A DNA stretch of 64,000 nt from contig JADKHI010000003.1 in the NCBI GenBank assembly GCA_016721825.1, positions 62,001 through 126,000 of the forward strand, given 5' to 3'. The notes beneath the pieces are model-generated. The model saw nothing but the letters and a program-made list of their open reading frames with translations. It ran no database searches and was not told the origin of the DNA. How positions within the stretch are numbered: position 1 is the first letter of the stretch; the number at the start of each line of letters is the position of its first letter. This document shows, in pieces, positions 8,192 to 18,458 of this stretch. This stretch comes from Flavobacteriales bacterium. GTDB taxonomy: Bacteria; Bacteroidota; Bacteroidia; Flavobacteriales_F; PHOS-HE28. Both the position numbers and the translations under genes were made by a program.

Positions 8192-11100
8192 TTAAGCGGT
8201 GACCGCCTTGCCCGTCGTTGCGGGTTCACGGTCCTTCAGCAGGTCCACAGCGACGGCCGAGGCCACGAAGATGGAGCTGTAGGTACCCACCAGGATACCG
8301 AAGAACAGACCGAACACGAAGCCCTTGATGCTGAGACCACCGAAGAAGAAGATGATGATCAGCACGAGCAAGGTGCAGAAACCGGTGTTGATGGTACGGC
8401 TCAAGGTGGAGTTGATGGCCTTGTTGAACACCGTAACGACCGGGTCACGCTTGTGGTCGTGCATGTACTCCCGGATACGGTCGAACACCACCACGGTATC
8501 GTTGATGGAGTAACCGATCACCGTCAGGATCACCGCGATGAACGCTTCGTCGATCTCCAATGAGAAACCGACGATGCCCCACAGGATCGAATACAAGCCC
8601 AAGGTGAAGAGCGTATCGTGCACCAAGCTGAGCAGCGCGCCCACGCCGTACTGCCAGTTGCTGAAGCGGATGGCGATGTAGATGAACATGAAGACGAGCG
8701 CGAAGAGCACCGAGGTCCACGCCTTGGTCTGGATGTCGTCGCTGATGGTGGCGTCCACCTTGCGTGTCTCGAGCACCTTGAACGTATTGTTCAGTCCACC
8801 AAGCCCTTTCGCGAGAGCACCATCCACCAAGCTATCGGTGGCGGTGCCGGTCTGATCGATCAAGTAGTTGGTCGTCACCTTCATCTGCTTGGCGCCGCCG
8901 TAGCTCTTCACAGCGGTCGTGTACTGGCGACCACCGTCATCGCGGAACTGCGGCTCAAGGGCTGCTTGCACATCATTGGCTTCCACCGGGTTGGCGAAGG
9001 AGACCACATAGGTGCGACCACCGGTGAAGTCCACACCCCAGTTGAAGCCGCGGGTGGCCATGGAGAAGATGCCGATGCCGATGACCAGGCCGCTGATGGC
9101 GTAGAACATCTTGCGCTTGCCCATGAAATCGATCTTGCTGCCGTCGAAGAGGTTCTTGGACCAGCCGCTCCAGAAGCTGATGTCCTTGCCCTGCTCCAAG
9201 CGACGGGTAATGATCAGGCGCGAGATGAAGAGCGAGGTGAAGAGCGAGGTAAGGATACCCAGCACCAACGTGGTGGCGAAGCCCTGGATGGGACCGCTAC
9301 CGAAGATGAACAGGATGATACCCGTGGCCAGCGTGGTCACGTTCGAGTCGATGATCGCGGAGAGCGCGCCTTCGAACTTGTAGGCCTGATCGACCGCGGC
9401 TTTCAGGTTGCGACCGTGCTTCAGTTCCTCGCGGACGCGTTCGTTGATCAGCACGTTGGCGTCCACCGCCATACCGATGGTCAATACGATACCAGCGATA
9501 CCGGGCAGGGTGAGCGTGGCGCCCAATGAAGCCATGGTACCGATCAGGATGAAGGCGTTGATGAGCAGGGCGATGTCGGCGATCCAGCCAGCGCGAGCGT
9601 AATACAGGATCATCACGATCAGCACGCCGATCAAAGCCACTACGAAGGAGAGCAGACCGCTGGTCACGTTCTCCTCACCGAGGGAAGGACCCACGACCGT
9701 TTCGTCAATGATGCGCGCAGGTGCGGGCAGGGCGCCGGCCTTCAGGATGTTGGCCAGGTCACTGGCCTCATCGATCTGCTTGCTCAGGTCACCGCCACCG
9801 ATGGAAATACTGCTTCGGCCACCGGTGATCTTGCTTTGCACCACCGGGCTGCTGTACACGGAATTGTCCAGTACGATGGCCACGTTCTTGCCGACGTTGT
9901 CGCCGGTCATCACGCTCCAGGCGTTGCTGCCTTCGGCGTTCATCTGCATCACCACTTCGGCTTCACCTTTCAGGTTGAAGTCCTGAGCGGCGTTCACGAT
10001 CGTGGTACCATCCAGCTTCGGCTTGCCACCGCGCGGCACCTTGATCGCGTGCAGGGTGAGATAGTCACGCTCCTGACCGGCATTACCCATTTTCAGGGGC
10101 TTGGCGCTCCAGAGCAGCTTCAGACCAGCGCTGGCATCGGGGCTGGCCGGGGGTGACATGCGGATCAGGCGCATCACCTCGGCGGTATCCGAAGGCAGGG
10201 CGTAGCCCACGATGTCACCGCGCATCATCTGGTTGTTCGCCACGTTGGGCTGAAGCACCATGAAGAGCGGGTTGTTCTTGGCGTAGTCGGCACGCAGTGC
10301 GGCGGTGTCCACGGCGGCTGTATCCGCGAGGTCCACGTCAGCACTGTCGTCAGCAGCTTTGGCGGAATCCACCACGGCTGTGGCAGGAGCAGTGTCAACG
10401 GCGAGCACGCGCAGGGCCATGCGGCGGTTCTTGGCGCGGCCTTCCTCCGTGTCGTTCGATGCGACAGCATGTTGTGATCCGTAGCCTTCGGCTTCCAGGC
10501 GATCAGCAGCGACACCTTTCTTCACCAGCTCGGCCACCACGGCTTCGGCCCGTTGTTGGCTCAGCTTCTGGTTGGCCGCTTCGTTGCCCACGTTGTCCGT
10601 GTAGCCACCGATCTTCAGACGAACTCCGGGGTAGGCTTTCAGCACTTCCACCAAGTTGTTCAATTGCTCATTGGAACGATCGGCATCGATGGTCGCGCTG
10701 CCGGTCTGGAAGGTCACGCGGTCGAAATCGAACCAGGTGGTCTTGTCCACTGCTGCTCCGCTCACAAGGAAGTTCACCAAGCTGCTTTCCACACCGTTGC
10801 CGGCACCGGTGATCTCCACATTGGTGGACAGGGTGTGGTTGAACGCGCCGGTATCGGTCTTGGCGCTGTCCTTGGCCAAGCTTGGGTCGATGATGGTGCT
10901 GAGGCGTGTGTTGGCCTCGGCGATCTTCGGGAACACCACCGTATTGTCGAAGGTCTCCCAGAACTCCAGGTTCGCCGTGCTCTGCAGCACTTTACGCACG
11001 CGGTCCTTGTCCTTCACCCCGGGCAGCTCGACCTGAATGCGGCCACTGAGGGCCTGCTTCTGGATCATGGGCTGGGCCACACCGAACTTGTCGATACGGG

Positions 11101-11707
11101 TGCGGATGATCTTCTCCGTGTTGTTGATGGCCGCTTCGGCCTCGCGGTGCAGGGAAGCGATGATCTCATCGTTCGAAGCTTCGCGAGGGAACATCGTGGC
11201 CTTGTCCGGCGAGTGGAACACCGCGGCCATCTTGGCGTTGGGGTCCAACTTGCGGAACTCTTCCGAGAAGATCGTGATGAAGTCGCGGTTGTCGTTGCGC
11301 TGGGCTTCGCGAGCGTTCTTCAACGCGGCGCGGAAGGTCGGATCCTGGCTCTTGTCGCTCAGGTTGTCGATCAACTCCGGGATGCTCACCTCCAAGGTGA
11401 CGGCCATACCGCCTTTGAGGTCAAGACCAAGGTTCAGCTCCTTCTCCTTGCAGTCGCTATAGCTGTAGCCGAGGAACACTTCCTCACCTGCACGGTCGCG
11501 CAGGTACTTGTTGGTGAATTGCAGCTTAACCGAGTCGAAGTCAAGACCGGTCTTTCCAGTGGCCGTGATCAGGGAATCGGCGGAGAGCTTGGCTTCCGCT
11601 TCGACCTTGCGCTCGAACCGACCGGTAAAGAACGAGAAGGACAACTGCCACAAACACGCGAGCGCCAGGAGGATGGTGAACACCCATAGCGCGCCTCTAT
11701 TCTGCAT
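8192..11707 (-). CDS. secDF: Fused protein translocase subunit SecDF with an embedded OmpA-like domain
   Basis: Inner-membrane, proton-driven factor that helps pull Sec substrates out of the translocon. At 1171 residues it is longer than the roughly 1000 usual for fused Bacteroidota SecDF. It has TM1 at about 7-27, the SecD segment LNLGLDLKGGM at 91-101, the P1 periplasmic domain, six SecD helices from about 685 (GIAGIVLTIGMAVDANVLINE), then SecF with DFTGGRTYVV and SINDTVVVFDRIRE. Residues about 325-436 are an OmpA-like domain inserted within P1: TDNVGNEAANQKLSQQRAEA with D371 and R386, then NRR at 427-429. An Ala/Asp-rich linker follows. Start chosen at 11707 (MQNRGALW); the longer frame crosses the promoter. 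Confidence 0.93.
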   Translation of the reverse strand: MQNRGALWVFTILLALACLWQLSFSFFTGRFERKVEAEAKLSADSLITATGKTGLDFDSVKLQFTNKYLRDRAGEEVFLGYSYSDCKEKELNLGLDLKGGMAVTLEVSIPELIDNLSDKSQDPTFRAALKNAREAQRNDNRDFITIFSEEFRKLDPNAKMAAVFHSPDKATMFPREASNDEIIASLHREAEAAINNTEKIIRTRIDKFGVAQPMIQKQALSGRIQVELPGVKDKDRVRKVLQSTANLEFWETFDNTVVFPKIAEANTRLSTIIDPSLAKDSAKTDTGAFNHTLSTNVEITGAGNGVESSLVNFLVSGAAVDKTTWFDFDRVTFQTGSATIDADRSNEQLNNLVEVLKAYPGVRLKIGGYTDNVGNEAANQKLSQQRAEAVVAELVKKGVAADRLEAEGYGSQHAVASNDTEEGRAKNRRMALRVLAVDTAPATAVVDSAKAADDSADVDLADTAAVDTAALRADYAKNNPLFMVLQPNVANNQMMRGDIVGYALPSDTAEVMRLIRMSPPASPDASAGLKLLWSAKPLKMGNAGQERDYLTLHAIKVPRGGKPKLDGTTIVNAAQDFNLKGEAEVVMQMNAEGSNAWSVMTGDNVGKNVAIVLDNSVYSSPVVQSKITGGRSSISIGGGDLSKQIDEASDLANILKAGALPAPARIIDETVVGPSLGEENVTSGLLSFVVALIGVLIVMILYYARAGWIADIALLINAFILIGTMASLGATLTLPGIAGIVLTIGMAVDANVLINERVREELKHGRNLKAAVDQAYKFEGALSAIIDSNVTTLATGIILFIFGSGPIQGFATTLVLGILTSLFTSLFISRLIITRRLEQGKDISFWSGWSKNLFDGSKIDFMGKRKMFYAISGLVIGIGIFSMATRGFNWGVDFTGGRTYVVSFANPVEANDVQAALEPQFRDDGGRQYTTAVKSYGGAKQMKVTTNYLIDQTGTATDSLVDGALAKGLGGLNNTFKVLETRKVDATISDDIQTKAWTSVLFALVFMFIYIAIRFSNWQYGVGALLSLVHDTLFTLGLYSILWGIVGFSLEIDEAFIAVILTVIGYSINDTVVVFDRIREYMHDHKRDPVVTVFNKAINSTLSRTINTGFCTLLVLIIIFFFGGLSIKGFVFGLFFGILVGTYSSIFVASAVAVDLLKDREPATTGKAVTA

Positions 11708-11738
11708 GATCCGAAGGGGGGTTTCGTCAAAGGAGCGG

Positions 11739-11746
11739 CAAATATA
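11739..11746 (-). promoter_or_regulatory. -7 promoter element for secDF
   Basis: Minus strand TATATTTG, an exact TAnnTTTG match, 31 bases before the ATG at 11707. Its position argues against the longer upstream start. Confidence 0.55.
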
Positions 11747-11829
11747 GAAGTCTGAGGCACGCGGTAAGCCCCCCAAGAACAGTGGATAAGCAGGAGGTCC
11801 CCCGGCAGCCTCCCCTCCCCCTCCAAGCC

Positions 11830-11837
11830 TACCTTCG
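11830..11837 (+). promoter_or_regulatory. -7 promoter element for the FG-GAP protein gene
   Basis: TACCTTCG on the plus strand, 64 bases upstream of the ATG at 11902. Same octamer as before glnN and accA. Confidence 0.4.
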
Positions 11838-11901
11838 CACCTTCGGTGCACACCTTACTGAGGCAACAGGCGCGGGCCATGCACCGTCTTTCCGCCAACC
11901 C

Positions 11902-14175
11902 ATGAAGCACACCTTCCTCCTCCCCCTGCTGCTGATCGCCACCCCGGCCTCCGCACAATTCGCACTGGAATACGACGGTTCAGCCCCCGTGATCCGCAAC
12001 GGCAGCCCCTTGCAGATGGCTTGGGCCGGGGGGCTGAACTACCCGCAGTTCTCGGATATCGACTTGGACCAGGACGGGGACAAGGACCTGTGGCTTTTCG
12101 ACAAGCAGGGCAACAAGGTGGTGACGTTGGTGAACCAAGGCACCGCAGGGCAGCCGGACTATGTGTTCTCGCACGACTTCGACCTGGTCGAGCCTTTCCG
12201 CGACCTGAAGGAATGGGCGCTGCTGCGCGATTACAACTGCGACGGCAAGGAGGACATCTTCAGTTACACCACGGGCGGTTTTGCTGTCTACAAGAACGTT
12301 TCCAATGGCAACGGCCTCGCCTTTCAACTGGTGGTACCGCTGGTGACCACAAACTACCAGCCCACGGTGGCCAACCTGTACGTGACCCAGGTGGACCTGC
12401 CCGGCATCGAGGACATCGATCTGGACGGAGACCTGGACATCATGACCTTCAGCATTTTCGGGAACTACGTGGAGTACCACCGGAACTTGAGCATGGAACT
12501 CTATGGCACGTGCGACAGCCTTTCCTTTGAGGTGCGGAACCGTTGCTGGGGCTACTTCTCCGAGAACCTCAACAACAACTCCGTCGCGCTGAACAACCCC
12601 TGCCAGTACAACGTGCCGAACCCCGAGATCGCTGGGGAAGTGCTCCGTGTGACCCAGCAGGAACTGCACGACCTCTACACACCCACGAATGAGGATGGCG
12701 GAGAGCGAGCACACGTCGGCAGCACCATCCTGCCCATCGATCTGGACGGCGACGAGGACAAGGACCTGCTGCTCGGTGATGTGATCTTCGACAACATCGC
12801 CGCACTTTACAATGGGGGCAGCGTGGACAGCGCCTTCATGACCGGCCAGGACACGCTCTTCCCTGTCTATGACCAATCTGTCCACCTGCAGATCTTCCCG
12901 GCTCCCTATTATGAGGATGTGGACAACGACGGCAAACGCGACCTGATCGTTACCCCGAACTACAAGTCGTTGTCACAGAATTTCCAAGGGGTGTGGTGGT
13001 ACAAGAACACCGGCACCGATGCGGCACCGATCTTCCAGTTCCAGCAACCCGACCTGTTCCAGAACCGCATGATCGATGTGGGCGAGGGTGCCTATCCGGT
13101 GTTGTTCGACCACAACGGGGATGGCCTGATGGATCTGATCGTGGCCAACTACGGCTACTTCATCTTCGGCGGCAACTACCCGTGCAAGCTGGCCCTGTTC
13201 GAGAACACCGGTACAACTTCGAGCCCCGCTTTCACCTTGGTGGATGATGACTATGAGGACCTGAGCATCAGCGGCATCGGCAACGCCATGTACCCGGCTT
13301 TCGGCGATATGGACGGAGATGGTGATAAGGACATGTACATCGGCGACCTTCAAGGGCGCATGCACTACTTCACCAACATCGCCACTGGCCCAGTGGCCGA
13401 CTTCCAACTGACCACCGCGCAGATCACGGACGTCGGCAACAACGTGATCGACGTAGGCCAGTTCGCCACACCCCAACTGTTCGACGTGAACGGTGATGCC
13501 CTGCTGGACCTTCTGGTGGGTGAGCGCAACGGCAACATCAACTACTTACGGAACATGGGCACGGCCTCGGCCCCGATCTGGACGCTTGCCAACGACAGCC
13601 TGGGCGGCGTGGTGGTGGCTGAATGGTGGAACGTGACGGGCTACAGCGTACCGCACATGTACCTCAACGACCTGAACGAGCGGGAGCTTCTGGTGGGCAG
13701 CGAAGTGGGTTGGCTCTACCACTACAACGGAATTGATGGCAACCTGAACGGGATCTTCAACCAGACCGACAGCATGTGGCAGGATGTTCGCGAAGGCGAA
13801 CGCACCGCAGTGTCCCTGTACGACTTCGACAACGACGGTTACCGGGATGCCATCATCGGCAACTACCGGGGGGGCGTGAGCTACTGGAAGAACACCTTCG
13901 GGGTGGGCGTGAACGAGAACGATGGGCTGGCAAGGGATGCCTTCACCTTGGCGCCGAACCCGGCCACCGAGCAAGCGGAAGTGATCCTCCAACAGGCCGC
14001 CAGTGCCGACGCGCGCATCAGCCTTGTGAACGGATTGGGGCAGGTGATCGCGAATGTACCCGTACGAAGCCGCCGCATCAGCTTGCCGGTGCAGGGGCTT
14101 CCCGCTGGTGTCTATATGGTACGTCTTCAGGACCGTGGCCAGCAATGGACCCAGCGCCTGATCTTGACCCGCTGA
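11902..14175 (+). CDS. Secreted FG-GAP/VCBS-repeat protein with T9SS type A sorting domain
   Basis: Probably exported across the outer membrane and fixed at, or released from, the cell surface. The 757-residue product has a signal peptide (MKHTFLLPLLLIATPASAQ) and about eight calcium-binding-like FG-GAP motifs, for example DLDQDGDKDLWLF, DLDGDEDKDLLLGD, DHNGDGLMDLIVANYG and DFDNDGYRDAIIGNYRG, spread over about 40-670; these suggest a beta-propeller. The last 80 residues are a type A sorting domain: FTLAPNPATEQAEV, then LPAGVYMVRL and RLILTR. I moved the start from an upstream in-frame ATG (11782) to 11902 because only this gives a proper signal peptide. The ligand is unknown. The DCC-family gene follows after 7 bases. 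Confidence 0.88.
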   Translation: MKHTFLLPLLLIATPASAQFALEYDGSAPVIRNGSPLQMAWAGGLNYPQFSDIDLDQDGDKDLWLFDKQGNKVVTLVNQGTAGQPDYVFSHDFDLVEPFRDLKEWALLRDYNCDGKEDIFSYTTGGFAVYKNVSNGNGLAFQLVVPLVTTNYQPTVANLYVTQVDLPGIEDIDLDGDLDIMTFSIFGNYVEYHRNLSMELYGTCDSLSFEVRNRCWGYFSENLNNNSVALNNPCQYNVPNPEIAGEVLRVTQQELHDLYTPTNEDGGERAHVGSTILPIDLDGDEDKDLLLGDVIFDNIAALYNGGSVDSAFMTGQDTLFPVYDQSVHLQIFPAPYYEDVDNDGKRDLIVTPNYKSLSQNFQGVWWYKNTGTDAAPIFQFQQPDLFQNRMIDVGEGAYPVLFDHNGDGLMDLIVANYGYFIFGGNYPCKLALFENTGTTSSPAFTLVDDDYEDLSISGIGNAMYPAFGDMDGDGDKDMYIGDLQGRMHYFTNIATGPVADFQLTTAQITDVGNNVIDVGQFATPQLFDVNGDALLDLLVGERNGNINYLRNMGTASAPIWTLANDSLGGVVVAEWWNVTGYSVPHMYLNDLNERELLVGSEVGWLYHYNGIDGNLNGIFNQTDSMWQDVREGERTAVSLYDFDNDGYRDAIIGNYRGGVSYWKNTFGVGVNENDGLARDAFTLAPNPATEQAEVILQQAASADARISLVNGLGQVIANVPVRSRRISLPVQGLPAGVYMVRLQDRGQQWTQRLILTR

Positions 14176-14182
14176 TCGGAAC

Positions 14183-14554
14183 ATGCCTGCCCAGGACCTC
14201 GTGCTGTTCGATGGCGATTGTGCCTATTGCAACGGCTGGGTGAACTGGATCCGCAAGCACGATAAGGAACAGCGGTTCCGCTTCGCTCCATTGGCCTCTC
14301 CGGAAGGGCTGGCCATGCGGGCTCAGCATGGTATCCCGGATGCCATCGACTCCATCGTACTAGTATCCGGTGAAGCGGCCTATACGCGCAGCGACGCAGC
14401 TTGGCGGGTGCTCAAGGCATTGCCCGGCTTCGGCTTTAGCGGAGTACTCCTTCGCTTCGTCCCAAGGCCCTTCCGGAACTGGGGCTATGACCTGGTAGCG
14501 CGCAACCGGCATCGGCTGGGCATGAAGGACAGTTGCGAACTTCCGGCGCGATGA
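14183..14554 (+). CDS. DCC-family thiol-disulfide oxidoreductase-like protein (DUF393/YuxK)
   Basis: A 123-residue protein with the family signature at the N-terminus, LVLFDGDCAYCNGWVNW, whose DxxCxxC arrangement gives the DCC name. FRFAPLAS and YTRSDAAWRVLKALPG follow the family pattern. Members are predicted thioredoxin-fold proteins, but the substrate is unknown. No signal peptide, so likely cytoplasmic. Its stop overlaps the next gene's start (ATGA at 14551-14554), which implies translational coupling. Confidence 0.85.
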   Translation: MPAQDLVLFDGDCAYCNGWVNWIRKHDKEQRFRFAPLASPEGLAMRAQHGIPDAIDSIVLVSGEAAYTRSDAAWRVLKALPGFGFSGVLLRFVPRPFRNWGYDLVARNRHRLGMKDSCELPAR

Positions 14555-15069
14555 ACAGCGACGCCATCACCATCTCCTTCAAGTTGAGCGAGGCGGAATA
14601 CCTGCGCACCTCCATGCGCATCTACCTGCGCAAACGCCTGCCGATCTACCTGTTGATCCTGGCGGTCTATGCCTACTTCATCCTGCGGATGGGCGACCTG
14701 CCGCTCCGTGTGCTCGACCCGCGACCGATCGGCTTGGTGGTGGTCGGACTGGTGATGCTGTTCGGTGCTCCGTTGCTCATCCGCCGTGGACTTGCCAAAG
14801 CCTTCCGAAGCAACAAGCGGCTCCAGGAACAATTGCGCTTCACCTTCACCCCGGACGGCTACGCTATTGCAGGCGAAACCTTCACCGGCGAAAACAACTG
14901 GTCGGGCCTTCACCGCGTGCAGGAGACCAAGGACATGTTCCTGTTCTACCACAGCACCCTCACCATGAACCTGGTGCCCAAGCGGGCCTTCACCGCCGCT
15001 TCCGATATGGAGGCTGTGCGCATGTTCATGAACACGGTGCCCGGCTTGCAGGTGAAGCGGACGAACTAG
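14551..15069 (+). CDS. YcxB-like membrane protein
   Basis: About 172 residues beginning MNSDAITISFKLSEAEYLRT. Two hydrophobic segments at roughly 35-52 (LPIYLLILAVYAYFILRM) and 62-82 (IGLVVVGLVMLFGAPLLIRR) are followed by a soluble C-terminal part (FTFTPDGYAIAGETFTGENN) of the YcxB-like kind, with a conserved W in the WSGLHRVQET stretch. Function unknown. I start it at 14551, where ATG overlaps the previous stop, rather than at the upstream start at 14533. The DUF2071 gene follows after 7 bases. Confidence 0.7.
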   Translation: MNSDAITISFKLSEAEYLRTSMRIYLRKRLPIYLLILAVYAYFILRMGDLPLRVLDPRPIGLVVVGLVMLFGAPLLIRRGLAKAFRSNKRLQEQLRFTFTPDGYAIAGETFTGENNWSGLHRVQETKDMFLFYHSTLTMNLVPKRAFTAASDMEAVRMFMNTVPGLQVKRTN

Positions 15070-15076
15070 CGCCAGC

Positions 15077-15802
15077 ATGAGCAGGCCCTTCCTCACTGCA
15101 GAATGGCGGAAGCTTGCCTTGTTCAACTACGCCGTTGACCCTGCCGTGCTGAAGCCCTTCCTACCCGCCGGCACCGAACTCGACCTCTGGAACAGCACCT
15201 GTTACGTCAGCCTGGTCGGCTTCCTGTTCAAGGATACGCGGCTGAAAGGGCTGCCCATCCCCTTCCACCGCACCTTCGAGGAAGTGAACCTGCGCTTCTA
15301 TGTAAAGCGGAAAGAATGCGAGGTGGTAAAGCGGGGCGTCGTCTTCATCCAGGAGATCGTCCCTAAGGCGGCACTGACGTGGGTGGCCCGGACCTTCTAT
15401 GGTGAACCCTACCGCACGCTGCCCATGGCCCATGTGCACAGGGTGCGACCGGAGAAGAGCGACCTCTTCGTAAGCTACTCATGGAAGTGTGATGGGCAGC
15501 AGCAAGTGATCAAGATCGTCGGGCGGCTGGAGCCCGCGGAAATGCCTCTTGGGTCCGAAGCCGAGTTCATCACCGAGCATTACTGGGGATATACCCGCAT
15601 CAACGAACGAAAGACCGCAGCCTATGAAGTGAAGCACCCCCGTTGGAGGACCCATCGCGTTCACCACACCTCGGTGAACGTGGACTTCGGCTTGGTCTAC
15701 GGCGAGCGGTTCGCCTTTCTGAACGACCAAGCCCCGGCTTCGGTGATGCTTGCGGAAGGCTCCGCGATCGCTGTTATGACAGGATGCGTGCTACCTTCAT
15801 GA
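15077..15802 (+). CDS. DUF2071 (YqjF-like) family protein
   Basis: 241 residues. The N-terminal MSRPFLTAEWRKLALFNYAV, then PFLPAGTELDLW and a FEEVNLRFYVK segment, follow the DUF2071 pattern. No signal peptide or membrane helix is seen. The biochemical role of the family is not established. It lies in a run of five closely spaced plus-strand genes (gaps of 7, 9 or fewer bases), so it is probably co-transcribed with the YcxB-like and methyltransferase genes. Confidence 0.8.
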   Translation: MSRPFLTAEWRKLALFNYAVDPAVLKPFLPAGTELDLWNSTCYVSLVGFLFKDTRLKGLPIPFHRTFEEVNLRFYVKRKECEVVKRGVVFIQEIVPKAALTWVARTFYGEPYRTLPMAHVHRVRPEKSDLFVSYSWKCDGQQQVIKIVGRLEPAEMPLGSEAEFITEHYWGYTRINERKTAAYEVKHPRWRTHRVHHTSVNVDFGLVYGERFAFLNDQAPASVMLAEGSAIAVMTGCVLPS

Positions 15803-15811
15803 GCCTTTCGG

Positions 15812-16552
15812 ATGAAAGAGAACTTCTTCTCCCCGATCGCCAAGGACTACACCCGGTTCCGGCCGCGCTATCCGGAGGAACTGTTCCTCTATCTAGCCAC
15901 CATAGCACCGGGAAGAACGCTGGTTTGGGATTGTGCGACCGGCAGCGGCCAGGCGGCCCAGGACCTCGCCACCCACTTCGATCAGGTCATGGCCACGGAC
16001 ATCAGTGACGAACTCTTGGGACAGGCGCCCCAGCATGAGCGCATCACCTACAGCAAGGCGAACGCTCTGGACAGCGGCTTGTCCGACCGATCCGTCGACT
16101 TGATCACTGTGGCCAACGCCATGCATTGGTTCCATGGTGAAGCCTTTGAACGGGAAGTACGGCGCGTACTGAAGCCGAATGGCATCATCGCGGCTTGGAG
16201 CTTTGCCTACGCTGAGATCAGCCCGGCCATTGACCGCTTGACCCGAAAAGTGCATAACGAGATCGTTGAGCCCTTCTGGATCGAGCCCAATCGCATCGTG
16301 GAGAACGGCTACCGCGACCTCTACTTCCCCTTCGAGCTTGTTCCCGCCCCGCCGATCCGCATGGTAAGCCAGATGGATCTGGCCGCGATCGAAGGCTACA
16401 TGCGCACGTGGAGCGCCTCGGTGAAGTACCAGAAGCACCATGGAGTTGACCCGGTCAACTTGGTGCATGAGGAACTCCTCAGCGCCTGGGGCGATCCGCC
16501 CACTGTGCGTGAAGTGGTGTGGAAGCTGAACCTGTTGGTAGGCACAGTTTGA
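15812..16552 (+). CDS. Class I SAM-dependent methyltransferase
   Basis: 246 residues. The methyltransferase core starts near residue 38: motif I is LVWDCATGSGQAAQDLA, then VMATDISDELL for motif II and DLITVANAMHWF for the motif IV area, followed by FEREVRRVLKPNGIIAAW. The N-terminus (FSPIAKDYTRFRPRYPEELF) resembles ubiquinone/trans-aconitate methyltransferase relatives in which that segment caps the active site. The substrate is unknown. It starts 9 bases after the DUF2071 gene and is likely the last gene of that run. Confidence 0.88.
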   Translation: MKENFFSPIAKDYTRFRPRYPEELFLYLATIAPGRTLVWDCATGSGQAAQDLATHFDQVMATDISDELLGQAPQHERITYSKANALDSGLSDRSVDLITVANAMHWFHGEAFEREVRRVLKPNGIIAAWSFAYAEISPAIDRLTRKVHNEIVEPFWIEPNRIVENGYRDLYFPFELVPAPPIRMVSQMDLAAIEGYMRTWSASVKYQKHHGVDPVNLVHEELLSAWGDPPTVREVVWKLNLLVGTV

Positions 16553-16593
16553 AATTGAACACGGCGATGCGATCCCTCTGCCAACAACCTTCG

Positions 16594-17379
16594 ATGCGAA
16601 AGCAACGCCCATTGAACGTGATCCGGTACGCTCAGGCATTGGGGCTCTTTCTTTCAGCCACCGCATGCTTCGCCCAGTGTGATGTGTTCCCAGCATTGGA
16701 GAACCGATGGGACTCGATCTGGCCGCGTGCCTTCGAATGGGCGCCCGGCCATGAGGATTCAGTGCAAGGGTTCAAGCGATCGGTCATCGCCTACCTCCAG
16801 GATGGCTCCTCGTGGAATTGCTGGCCAAGTGATACCGGGAAACTCATGGCCGTGCTTGCCCCCGACTCTTCTTTTCGAGTGATCTCTTGGGACGAGATCT
16901 CAGGCGGCTCGTCCCACGATATGGCATCGCTTCTTCAAGCGCCGAATGGCGATGCAACGTGTGTCGTACGCGTGCTCGACCCTGAGTCGCCCGGAACGGA
17001 GGCTGAAGAAAACCCCATGGAGAACGTGGTCGTGCATCAGATCCATCGTGTAACGGGAACGGCCGTGCCCACCTATTTGCTTTTCGGATGGGGCACACAT
17101 GGCGGCGGCCATCAGCATCAGACCGTTCAGGCCATTACGCGGGGCGGCAGAGGTCTGGAGCGTTGTGAAGGTTGCTTCCCCACCGGCCGCTCGTATGGGG
17201 TCGAGTATACACGAAGCGACACATTGGACTTGACCTTCGACGCAGGAACGAACACCATTTCGCACAACGGCTTCCGTGACTCCGCCGGGGAGGAGGAGCC
17301 CGATGGCTTCAAGCAACCTACGGGGAAACGGGTCAGGCTCGAATGGCTCGGGGACCGGTTCGCGATCAAGCCGGAATGA
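16594..17379 (+). CDS. Secreted hypothetical protein
   Basis: Not recognised. Starting at the ATG at 16594 the product has 261 residues and a signal peptide ending ATACFAQ; an ATG at 16567 and a non-ATG start at 16519 are upstream alternatives. The mature part is hydrophilic, with Cys in CDVF, SSWNCWPSD and LERCEGCFP, a His-rich WGTHGGGHQHQT stretch and no clear repeats or sorting domain. It probably stays in the periplasm or is a soluble secreted protein. It sits after the methyltransferase gene and converges with mdh. Confidence 0.6.
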   Translation: MRKQRPLNVIRYAQALGLFLSATACFAQCDVFPALENRWDSIWPRAFEWAPGHEDSVQGFKRSVIAYLQDGSSWNCWPSDTGKLMAVLAPDSSFRVISWDEISGGSSHDMASLLQAPNGDATCVVRVLDPESPGTEAEENPMENVVVHQIHRVTGTAVPTYLLFGWGTHGGGHQHQTVQAITRGGRGLERCEGCFPTGRSYGVEYTRSDTLDLTFDAGTNTISHNGFRDSAGEEEPDGFKQPTGKRVRLEWLGDRFAIKPE

Positions 17380-17406
17380 CGAAGGCGCCCTTCCGGACGC
17401 CTTCGT
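17379..17406 (-). terminator. Bidirectional hairpin between the hypothetical gene and mdh
   Basis: Stem ACGAAGGCG/CGCCTTCGT with a 10-base loop between two convergent genes. Neither side has a long T run, so it may be a weak terminator or a 3'-end stabiliser. Confidence 0.5.
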
Positions 17407-17427
17407 TCAGTGCGGTCGAGCCTGGGT

Positions 17428-18381
<954 letters not shown>

Positions 18382-18450
18382 TTACGGTCGTTTCGGATCA
18401 AGATGGCCCTGCTGGCGGACCGTGCGGACCGTTCCAAGGCGAAGGCGCGG

Positions 18451-18458
18451 CGAAATTA
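18451..18458 (-). promoter_or_regulatory. -7 promoter element for mdh
   Basis: Minus strand TAATTTCG, one mismatch to TAnnTTTG, 84 bases before the mdh ATG. The 18367-18528 gap holds nothing else I could identify. Confidence 0.4.

Noticed and set aside
11708..11851. Longer N-terminus for SecDF
   Set aside because: It would cross an exact TAnnTTTG element and add 48 non-conserved residues before the normal first membrane helix.
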